A stretch of 64,000 bases of DNA, taken from contig NC_035438.2 in assembly GCF_002127325.2 (NCBI RefSeq), positions 90,825,948 to 90,889,947 on the forward strand, given 5' to 3'. Below, one piece after another: positions 55,734 through 64,000 of this stretch. Origin of the DNA: Helianthus annuus (taxonomy: Eukaryota; Streptophyta; Magnoliopsida; Asterales; Asteraceae). The position numbers and the translations under genes are program-made. A model generated the notes under the pieces. It made no database searches. It was not told where the DNA came from and saw only the letters and a list, made by a program, of their open reading frames with translations. How positions within the stretch are numbered: the stretch's first letter is position 1; every line of letters starts with the position of its first letter.

Positions 55734-57308
55734 ATGTTGACGTAGACTTTAGATCCTTAGTCTTCGGTCTTGGTCTTTTCTCCAACTCTGTCCTCTCCTC
55801 ATAAGCATTCTTCACAGGTTTCAGAATCACCACCTGACTCCATCTTCAGACTTCCCTTTAGCTGTTAATCCAGACTCCCCCTTTCACAGACTCCCCCTCT
55901 CAGTATGCTGGGATCTGAGGTATCTGATTCAAACTTTGATAATTTGCCTCCGTTGGGAACAATGAAGTCTCCAAACCTGTTACTCAACCAATAACATTAC
56001 AATCTATCTTTTCTAACAATAAACACAAATTCAATCAGTTATAAACATCCACTCAAGTATTCAAGTTCAAGTTAATGACCCTGTTCACTTGATTAATCTA
56101 CCAAGTTCAACTTAATGACCCTGGTTGATCTTTTGACGAATCAAACTGATTTAGTAAAATCATTTTCAACTTTTTATGAGAAATAACAAGTATCAAGTTA
56201 ATGAACTTGTTTTTGACTTTGAAAACAATCAAACTTCCAACAATGTAAGCTATCCTCATTCTTCAGCTCAGAATCTCCTGCATCTGCTTCATCTTTCAAG
56301 AATCCGACAATCAACTTTCCACTCTGGTTTATCTAAAATAAAGCAGAAATAAAATCTTTTTGTATTTTTAATGTGATCTAAACTAAGAAATGAAATAACC
56401 GAAAAACTTAAATTGCAGAAAGTAAACTATTTACAGATTTATTTTTAGCGAGCGTGTCAGGGAATCATATCAGCTTTTCAGACAGATTACAAGTACCGTT
56501 AAGCTACATTTCATACTCAGACTTAAACCATTCACCTCGATTGTCGATATACTGATCCATCTTAAATTCTCACACAAACTTCAATCTATTCAGGATACAG
56601 TTTAAGTGTCTTAAGAACTTAGTTCAATTCATGTGTCCCACCTCTTGAATATACTCCCGTATCCAGAATCCCAGATATTCAGTCTTACAGGTGAGTATAC
56701 CACAGATGATATCTGTAAGGGTTAGGTGCGAAACCGTGAGAGCTCAGGTCAAAACTTCTGTTCAGCAGAGAGATGACGGCTCGACTTTTGGTGTGTCCCC
56801 TTTAGAGGATCTTTTAATTTCAACAGCAACGATTATCAATTTTATTGTTTCATCAGCTTGCTGAGGGCGATGCTATGTTTCAAGCATTTTGCAGAAAGTA
56901 TTATTCGGGGACTAGGTCAGTACTTCCATACAGCAAAAGTCCCGGAATAATACCCCAGATATCAATGAGTATAAAGACCTAGTATCTCAGAATATGCGAC
57001 CTTTCAAACGAGATTTCAGGGGTTACCTATATATCCAAGTAGTGTTCCCCACGAATTTTACAGGTTTGAAATTTTAGCTTTATATCCCGAATAAATTTAC
57101 TAAATGTGTGAAAACCTATCAACACATCGTTAGTGAGACTGTTTAACTCTTTTTGACTTTCCAAATCTTTAGCATACTCTAATTGTCTAGCTGATGTACT
57201 ATCATTTTCCCTATATACACAAGCTCTTTTACAATTTTATCATGTTTTTGGATTTTTCATTTTTTACTGTTTTTGTATTTTTCTGAAAATATAACTATGT
57301 ACAACTAT
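55734..57308 (-). other. 3' noncoding region of copia-2
   Basis: About 1.6 kb after pol with no supported ORF. Holds extra polypurine-like tracts near the LTR and the two stem-loop/loop-core copies at 56745-56953. Confidence 0.7.
56745..56953 (-). other. Paired loop cores and long stem in copia-2 3' region
   Basis: On the minus strand, GTATTATTCCGGGAC (56953-56939) pairs with GTCCCCGAATAATAC (56912-56898) with one mismatch, enclosing TGCTGTATGG...TACTGACCTA. A second loop core, TGCTGAACAG...TTTGACCTG, lies 168 bases downstream (56767-56745). The order and spacing resemble copia-1. Confidence 0.6.
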
Positions 57309-60300
57309 CTATCTCCCCCTAAATACAAAACACGTAAAAAATCGACAAACCATTGCAGATTGTCTCTCGTCTTCATCCGCAACAGTATTCTTATCAACGC
57401 TCACAATTCCATCCGACACCGAAAGCAATTTCATACCATTAAGTTTTAACAAATATTGAAACCGATTTTTATCAAAAGCTTTGGTATGCAAATCAGCTTT
57501 TTGTTCGTCGGTGTGGATTTTCTCAATTCGTATCAACTTTTTCTCGAAACAATCGCGAATAAAGTGATGACGAATTTCTATATGTTTAGTTTTAGCGTGA
57601 TGTACTGGATTTTTAGTTATATTAATTGCGGCCTCATTATCAACAAACAGAGGTGTGTTAAGAAACTGCAAACCGTAGTCGCGCATCTGTTGCTGTATCC
57701 ACAGGATCTGAGAGCAGCAACTGCTAGCAGAAACATACTCCGCTTCACATGTAGATAACGCTACAGATGTTTGTTTCTTACACTGCCAGGTAACCAATCT
57801 AGGACCAAAAAACTGGCATCCTGCAGTTGTTGATTTCGCGTTGACTTTGCAGCATCCGAAATCCGAATCGGAATACCCTTCGAGCGTAAAATCGCCTTTC
57901 CTAGGATACCACAACCCCAATGTGGGTGTGCCTTTCAAGTAACGAAATATCCTTTTGACAATGATCATGTGCGATGCTCTCGGGTTAGACTGAAATCTTG
58001 CTGCGAGGCACGTTGGGTACATGATATCAGGACGTGAAGCAGTCAGATACATCAAAGAACCTATCATGGAATGGTAGACCGTTTCATCAGCCCTGTCTCC
58101 GGTGAGATCTGGGTGAATCCCATGATTAGTCGCAAGTGGGGTAGCAGCTGGAGTAGAACTTGGCATTCCAAATTTCTCTAGAATATCATGCACGTACTTC
58201 GTTTGATGAATGAAAATTCCCTCAGGAAGTTGTTCAACTTGTAGACCCAGAAAGAATTTCATCTCCCCCATTGATGACATTTCGAATTTCTGCTTCATCA
58301 CCTGTTCGAAATCTTTGCACAATTTCTCATTTGTTGACCCAAAAATTATATCGTCCACATAAATTTGTACTATCAGAAGATGACCATCAACGACTTTAGT
58401 GAAGAGGGTGGCATCCACTTTTCCACGTATGAACTGGTTAGCGAGTAGGTGTTGAGACAAAGTCTCGTACCAGGCTCTCGGCGCCTGGTGTAGACCATAC
58501 AACGCTTTGTCCAGCAGATAAACTTTGTTCTTGTGGATTGGGTCAGAAAAGCCTGGCGGCTGACCAACATAAACCTCCTCTTTAACCTTCCCATAAAGAA
58601 ACGCTGACTTAACATCCAACTGATATACTTTGAAATTCTTCCAAGACCCAAATGCTAGGAAAATTCTTATAGCCTCTAGTCGTGCGACAGGAGCATAGAC
58701 TTCGGTAAAATCAATCCCCTCCTGTTGACTAAACCCCTGAACAACGAGACGAGCTTTGTTCCTTACAACCACTCCTCTATCGTCCCTCTTACATTTGAAA
58801 ACCCATTTTGTATTGATTTTCCTTTGACCATCCGGCAAATCCACTAACTTCCACACTCCTAACTTTTCAAACTGACTTAACTCTTCTTGCATTGCTATGA
58901 CCCAAGAGTCTTCAGTAAGTGCCTCTTTGTAAGTTCTTGGTTCAACCTGCGAGATAAAACAACTTAATGAAAATTCAGTTTGTAAAGGTGCTACTGTAGA
59001 ATAAAAACATGTTAAGCCCTGGTCAATTTGACGTCTCGTGCGAACGCCCGATTGTAATTCTCCTATGATCAACTCCTCTGGATGATAAGAAAGAGTTCGC
59101 GGCATCACTTCGCTTGGAACATCTACATTTCCCTCCAGATTAGTAATATTCTGCTCTGCGTCTTGTTCACCAACTTGGTTTGTTTGACTTGATAACTGGA
59201 TCTGCTCCCCCTCAAGATCTGAATCACCATGGTCAAATACTGGCATGTTATCAGCTTCTTGATCATCATTCACCTCCGACTGATTACCAGGAGCAACTTC
59301 ATCATCATGTTCACCAGCATTACTAGGACCTGCTTCATCGTCATTTGAAGTTTCCCGAGGTCTTTCAGAATACTCCGCTGGGAACCTGAGCTGCAATTCA
59401 TACTCTCGCAAAATATCCAGTTCATCAAAGAAATCTTCATCTTCCTCTGATTCTTCTCTCATGTCAAACGAATCCCAAAGTTTGTCATAATTATATCTCC
59501 ATGAATCACCAGGATTCTGTGGCGGCATAGTGTAACCTTGACATTCAACATTCGCTGCTTCAATAATCCGCTTCTCACTTGGAACGAAGACACGTCGTGT
59601 TGGACTTGAATAGCCAACAAAGATACCCTCAATGCTCTTCGGACCAAACTTTCCATTAGGCTCTATCACCGTACAGGGAGACCCAAACGGTTCTAGATAC
59701 TTCAAATTCGGCTTGCGGTTATTGATTAGCTCAAAACACGTCTTGTTGAATTTCTTGACAGTAAGAACTCTGTTGAGAGTATAGCATGCAGCAGAAACAG
59801 CTTCAGCACAGAAATTAATTGGTAACTTAGAGTCTGCAACCATCGTTCTGGCTGTCTCAATTAGCGTCCGGTTCTTACGTTCTGCAACTCCATTCTGCTG
59901 CGGATTGTACGGAGCACTAAACTCATGCAGTATACCTCTTTCATCACAAAATTCTTCCATCTTACTGTTTTTGAATTCAGTACCATTATCACTGCGAATT
60001 CTACATATAGGCCTCTGGTACAGATTCTCAATTCTTTTAAACAATGCCATCAGGCTGTCAAACGTTTCGTCTTTTGATTTCAAAAATGAAACCCACGAAA
60101 ATCTGGAATAATCATCAGTCACGACAAAACAGTAGTAATCTCCTGTTATACTCGTGACATTCACTGGACCGAACAAATCCGTGTGAAGTCTTTCCAAAGG
60201 TCTTGAAACTGAATTGACTTGCTTTGTAGGGTGTGACTTTTTCTTCTGTTTGCCTTTGACACAACTTATGCACTCCCCTTCCAGATGAAAGCCTTTGACA

Positions 60301-60569
60301 TGCACTCCTGTGACCAAATCGTTATGCACCAAGTGATTCATCTTCCTTAGGTGAATATGCCCCATCTTTCGGTGCCACAATCTTGACTCTTTTTCCGTTG
60401 CTCTTGACACAAAACAATGAGCCTGACCCGTGGTTGTAGTAGCGACGCTCATGTCCAACACGTACAGATCATTGACTCTTGGTGCCCTCATGATGATCCA
60501 TTCCTCAGGTATCACAAATCCCGGTTTCAAGATCAAACATTCTTTGTCAGTGAAATGAGTAGTATACAT
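57309..60569 (-). CDS. Copia-2 pol: integrase, reverse transcriptase, RNase H
   Basis: A single frame of 1086 residues. It has the integrase zinc finger (H66, H71, C100, C103), the integrase core D131, D194, E230 (exact D-35-E spacing), then an acidic linker (about 380-510), a copia reverse transcriptase ([34 protein letters not shown] at about 737-740) and RNase H ([31 protein letters not shown]). It normally forms one polyprotein with gag and protease. Here the frame begins at an internal Met because the protease upstream has a stop at 60659-60657. The enzymatic domains look intact, so decay is recent. Confidence 0.92.
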   Translation of the reverse strand: MYTTHFTDKECLILKPGFVIPEEWIIMRAPRVNDLYVLDMSVATTTTGQAHCFVSRATEKESRLWHRKMGHIHLRKMNHLVHNDLVTGVHVKGFHLEGECISCVKGKQKKKSHPTKQVNSVSRPLERLHTDLFGPVNVTSITGDYYCFVVTDDYSRFSWVSFLKSKDETFDSLMALFKRIENLYQRPICRIRSDNGTEFKNSKMEEFCDERGILHEFSAPYNPQQNGVAERKNRTLIETARTMVADSKLPINFCAEAVSAACYTLNRVLTVKKFNKTCFELINNRKPNLKYLEPFGSPCTVIEPNGKFGPKSIEGIFVGYSSPTRRVFVPSEKRIIEAANVECQGYTMPPQNPGDSWRYNYDKLWDSFDMREESEEDEDFFDELDILREYELQLRFPAEYSERPRETSNDDEAGPSNAGEHDDEVAPGNQSEVNDDQEADNMPVFDHGDSDLEGEQIQLSSQTNQVGEQDAEQNITNLEGNVDVPSEVMPRTLSYHPEELIIGELQSGVRTRRQIDQGLTCFYSTVAPLQTEFSLSCFISQVEPRTYKEALTEDSWVIAMQEELSQFEKLGVWKLVDLPDGQRKINTKWVFKCKRDDRGVVVRNKARLVVQGFSQQEGIDFTEVYAPVARLEAIRIFLAFGSWKNFKVYQLDVKSAFLYGKVKEEVYVGQPPGFSDPIHKNKVYLLDKALYGLHQAPRAWYETLSQHLLANQFIRGKVDATLFTKVVDGHLLIVQIYVDDIIFGSTNEKLCKDFEQVMKQKFEMSSMGEMKFFLGLQVEQLPEGIFIHQTKYVHDILEKFGMPSSTPAATPLATNHGIHPDLTGDRADETVYHSMIGSLMYLTASRPDIMYPTCLAARFQSNPRASHMIIVKRIFRYLKGTPTLGLWYPRKGDFTLEGYSDSDFGCCKVNAKSTTAGCQFFGPRLVTWQCKKQTSVALSTCEAEYVSASSCCSQILWIQQQMRDYGLQFLNTPLFVDNEAAINITKNPVHHAKTKHIEIRHHFIRDCFEKKLIRIEKIHTDEQKADLHTKAFDKNRFQYLLKLNGMKLLSVSDGIVSVDKNTVADEDERQSAMVCRFFTCFVFRGR

Positions 60570-60905
60570 CCTGTCACAGATCTGGGAGATACTCAGCAGG
60601 TTGTTCTCCAGCTCAGCGATGTAGTTAACTCTCTCAAACGTTACAATGCCATTCGATTACGTTCCTTCACCTATGATCTTTCCTCCTTGATTACCCACAA
60701 AACCCACGTAACCACCGTTAATGTTTTTCACATCATACAGCAACGCAGTCTTCCCTGTCATATGTCTCGATGCTCCACTATCCATGATCCACCTCGATAC
60801 AAGTTTTGGAAGATCCTGCACATAACAAATCATCACTTAAACAACTTCAATAAAGATGTCGATTCATGCTTCGCGAACCAGGAAGCTCCGGCAAGTCAGG
60901 GTTTT
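60570..60905 (-). pseudogene. Copia-2 protease with in-frame stop
   Basis: The minus strand encodes RWIMDSGASRHMTGKTALLYD, the copia protease active site, then FVGNQGGKIIGEGT followed by TAA (60659-60657) and then [18 protein letters not shown], in the same frame as pol. Just upstream, the gag frame ends in a TAA near 60906 and the stretch before the protease contains stops. TATGTGCAG before GATCTTCC looks like a 3' splice site, so the gag-pol junction could be spliced; this is speculation. Confidence 0.8.
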
Positions 60906-63091
60906 TCATTTGAAAAGATTCACCCAAGCCTGACCAGCCTTGGGTGTTTTTGACAATTTTACCTCAAAACTTGGCTCTTCTGGTTTTGACGAACCAGAAT
61001 CATTGCCTGAATGTGGCTTGTCTGACTTTGATCTGTCAGATTCATTGCCGAAATGTGGCTCCTTTGTTTCCGAAGAAATAAATTCCTTGCCAGGAACTTT
61101 TTCTTTCTTATTTAACCTGTCTGTCCTCAGATTTGTATTTGATGAACTTAGTTTGCTTGATTTGTCAGTCTTTGATGAGCAAACTGGATTATCAGAACTC
61201 TTTTCAGATTTTCTCGTTGTATCCGAGGACAAAATCCTTTCTAGATACTCTCTGGCTTTCTTCCTCTTCTTCCTCAGTTTGTCTTTCTGCCCTTGTGAAA
61301 GCTTCACTTTCTTTTCTTGAACTTTAGGTTCTTGGACCTTCTGTTCTTTGACTTTCCGGTCTGAAACTCTCAGTTCCTTGGGCTTGACATTGACTGGTTT
61401 CTTTGCCAAATTCTGAGAATTAACCCTCAATCTTTCATTTGATCTCCTTGGGCAATCTCTGGCAATGTGTCCTCTGATCTGACAGTTATAGCATCTTCTC
61501 ATCTCATAATTCCATCTTTGGCAGTTAACAGCAATGTGTCCTTGATAGCCGCATCGGTAACACACTATGTTATCGTACCATGTACCACCTTTACCCCAAA
61601 TGCTCAGATCATAGCATTGTCTGGCCTTGTGGTAGTCATCACTCCTCTTGTATCTTTGATTTGGCATTTGAGCACTGTGGTCAAACCTGCACCACTTATT
61701 ACCAATATTTTGTGAATTTTCATTTTTAAATTTTTGTGTTTTTTCATAACGATTGGATGACTTATCTGATGAGCTTTTATTTTCATTTTTAGAATTTTTC
61801 AAATTTTTATCTTTTTGTTTCTGTTCTGCATTCTTCTTAACAGATTTTTGCTTCGAGCATTCACCTATTTCAGTAGATTGCAAAACAGTCTTTTGAAAAT
61901 TTTCTTGTAAATCTAAAAATATTTTTCTTTTCTTTTCTTTTTCATCATCAGATATTTCATCACAATCTTCAATTTTGACTTTGTCAAAATTTGTGACATT
62001 GTCACTTATTGGAACAGAATTGATCGGTTTTGGACAGGGAAAATTCAAACTATCTGATGCAGTCACAAAACCTTTCAATTTCTTTTCAAGTTCATCAATC
62101 TTGTTTCTTGAATTCTCAGCTTCTTTTTCAAGCTGAGAGATTTTTTCAAGATAGAACTTGATAGAATTTTCATTTTCAATTTTAAGATTTTCAAGAACAG
62201 ATTTTTATTTTCCAATTTTACCCAGAAATCTTCATTTTCTGAAGATTTTCTTTTGCTTTCAAAATCTTTTTCATTTTATTTCAAAATTTTGTTTTCTGAT
62301 GATAAACTCTCAACAATCTTTAAAAGTTTGTCATTATCAGATCTCAATTTTTCGCAGTTCAGGCGCAAACTCAAAATCTGTTCATCATCAGCTTTCTTCT
62401 CGATCTTCAAAGTTTTGTTTTCCAATGTCAAACTCTCTACATCCTTCAGAAGTTTGACATTGTCTGTTTCTGATTTTTTGCATTTCGAGCAATTTCCATT
62501 CATCTTTCCATCATCAGCTTCTTTCTTTGTTTCCATCTTGTATGTACCTGCACAAAAAATTTTAACAAAATCAAGAGGATTCGAACTTTCATCAATATAA
62601 CAACCCCTCTTAATATCGTATCTCATATTATTCTTTGCTGCAAGACACACATCGATTCGTTTTCTCATTTCAATGATTACATTCAAATCTATCTTTCCTG
62701 ATTCTTCTTTTATTTCATCCAATAGTTTCCTTTTATTTGAATTTTCATGAAGCCTATGATTTGTTATTGTATTGATGAAACTTCTTAAATCATAGCGTGA
62801 TAGATTAGAATCCCGTTTCAGTCCATTCATGAATTTATCCCACTCCAAAGGTAAAGCATCAACAAATTTCAAAATTCTTTCATCATTTGAATGATAGATC
62901 TTATGTTTTTCTAACTTGATGATTAATTCATAAAACCTTTCTTTCAACATCTCCATTGATTCATTCTCCATACATAAGAAATTTTAGTATCTTTTAACAT
63001 AAACATCCTTATTATATCGCATCTCATACCAAGCTTCCTTAGTCCAGTTATTTAAATTTTCAAGATTAGCATTTTCCTTCTCATCAAACAT
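60906..63091 (-). pseudogene. Copia-2 gag, broken
   Basis: An ATG at 63091 (MFDEKENANLENLNNWTKEA) starts a gag-like frame with a stop near 62990. The frame continues from 62971 (MENESMEMLKERFYELI...FVDALPLEWDKFMNGLK) through a Lys/Glu/Asp coiled-coil region to a stop at 62276. A frameshift between 62276 and 62078 leads to the final piece (62078-60906), with two canonical CCHC knuckles in tandem, CYRCGYQGHIAVNC and CYNCQIRGHIARDC, and a Lys-rich tail ending WVNLFK. The N-terminal part expected for SIRE-type gag before MFDEKEN is not evident. Confidence 0.8.
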
Positions 63092-63954
63092 TTTGATCTC
63101 ACTTTCTTTGTTAAGTGACTTGATTCAAAAATTTGTTTTTCGCTCAAAGCTCACACAATTTCAACTTCTTGATATTTGCACCTTGTAAAAACGCCTCGAA
63201 TCACCTGCAAACACACAAACAAACGATCAGTTTAAAAATATCAAACTATCAAACAACTGAATCAGATTGTGATTGGGCCTTTTGTTCACTTGTGTGTGGC
63301 CGTAAATAATCAACCAATTAATATTGCAACATGCAACAATCAAGTGATTGGGCCTCTTGTTCCACTAAGCCGACAAGATCTGTTATTAGTTGATTGAGCC
63401 GTTTATATTAATGGGTCGGTGACTTGTTATATTGTTCAACACCACGTGAAGACGATGACTAAAAAGCGAACTTATTGGAAACCACAAAAGCAAACCACGT
63501 ATGTAACAAAAAGCGGACCTATTGATATCCTATAAGCGGACCTCACAAGTGTCAAATAAGAGAACCAACCAATGATCTTAGGAGCGGACCACAAAAGCGA
63601 ATCTAACTGACTATGTCTCTTTGAGCGGACCTGATTATTAACCAAATAAGCGAACCTATGTTGTTTATACGAGCGAACCTATCTGATTGTTATCGCAAAA
63701 ACGAACCTAAAAACTTCGATTCCTCCTAAACGGCTAGGAGATTTGATCTGAAACTTGGTAGGGTTGTAAATCAGGTATATTCGCACAATATATCCAAAAT
63801 TCAGACGAATCGGACCGTAAAATCACGTTCAATTTGACGAATTTCAGAAAAAACGTGAAAAATAGGTAGAAGATGAAGAAATAGATGAAATCGGATCTGA
63901 ATCGGCTGAAATCTGGTACGAATCAATGCGTTTGATCATGCAATCGAGCTCCTA
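63092..63954 (-). other. Leader of copia-2 with GCGGACCTA motif
   Basis: 860 bases between gag and the primer site. From 63465 to 63710 it has about ten GCGGACCTA or GCGAACCTA copies, the same word as in this element's LTR. No ORF is supported. Confidence 0.75.
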
Positions 63955-63966
63955 GCTCTGATACCA
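63955..63966 (-). other. Primer-binding site, initiator Met tRNA
   Basis: Minus strand TGGTATCAGAGC, two bases from the 5' LTR. Confidence 0.9.
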
Positions 63967-63968
63967 CT

Positions 63969-64000
63969 TGTTGGACCGTTGTTTTGACCCGAAGAGTCAG
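63969..64000 (-). repeat. 5' LTR of copia-2, first 32 bases
   Basis: Starts TGTTGGACCG and matches 55297-55328 with one difference before the window ends. Confidence 0.9.

Larger units (their letters stand above)
55297..64000 (-). mobile_element. Copia-2, SIRE-like Ty1/copia element
   Basis: A minus-strand element with 3' LTR 55297-55720, polypurine tract, 1.6 kb 3' region, pol, gag, leader and iMet primer site at 63955-63966, and the first 32 bases of the 5' LTR at the window edge. It interrupts the extra ORF of copia-1. Pol is one long frame, but a stop in protease and breaks in gag are visible. No extra 3' ORF is seen, unlike copia-1. Confidence 0.92.

Overview
The window is a block of plant nuclear DNA made almost entirely of nested LTR retrotransposons. 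I see no single-copy host gene and no tRNA or rRNA gene. Primer-binding sites match initiator Met tRNA (TGGTATCAGAGCC) or Asp tRNA (TGGCGCCGTTGCCGGGGA). Gag and pol products resemble those of eudicot Ty1/copia and Ty3/gypsy elements, and the style of the ORFs suggests Asteraceae (moderate to low confidence, from memory of the families only).

Left part (1-17755): a four-deep nest, all on the minus strand. A copia gag (15130-16665) is cut by a Ty3-type, tRNA-Asp-primed element (gag start 13502-13753, LTR 13875-15129). That element is cut by a decayed chromovirus-like Ty3/gypsy element, 'gypsy-1' (LTRs 3549-4854 and 10742-13501, broken gag-pol 4948-9561). The 3' LTR of gypsy-1 is cut by a second tRNA-Asp-primed element, 'A' (LTR 1859-3548, ORFs 810-1547 and 1-277). 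A degraded gypsy LTR (about 17756-19363) separates this nest from the right part.

Right part (19364-64000): a plus-strand SIRE-like copia element, 'copia-1', starts at 19364. It has an LTR, a leader, a broken gag-pol and an extra 3' ORF (54335-55296). Inside its pol is one 24.8-kb insertion (23941-48761) flanked by the 5-bp duplication GCCCT. This insertion is a giant palindrome of a small tRNA-Asp-primed element centred near 31265, and both outer ends are U3 ends of LTRs in opposite orientation. Its right arm was later hit by a young, apparently intact gypsy element, 'gypsy-2' (34337-44008, duplication TAATA), and by a solo LTR (44735-48137). The extra ORF of copia-1 is cut at 55297 by a minus-strand copia element, 'copia-2', which runs to the window edge.

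Relative order by nesting: copia-1 is older than the palindromic insertion, which is older than gypsy-2 and the solo LTR. Copia-1 is also older than copia-2. On the left, copia-3 is older than the Athila-like element, then gypsy-1, then A.

Most notable: (1) the U3-to-U3 palindromic integration; (2) a small CCHC zinc-knuckle protein family placed just behind the tRNA-Asp primer site in two element families; (3) a private short motif repeated in the LTR and untranslated regions of each of seven families, in element A as pairs locked at 21 bp; (4) paired stem-loops with a shared loop in the 3' regions of two different copia families; (5) an 83-bp GT-AG intron that joins the two reading frames of gypsy-2 gag.
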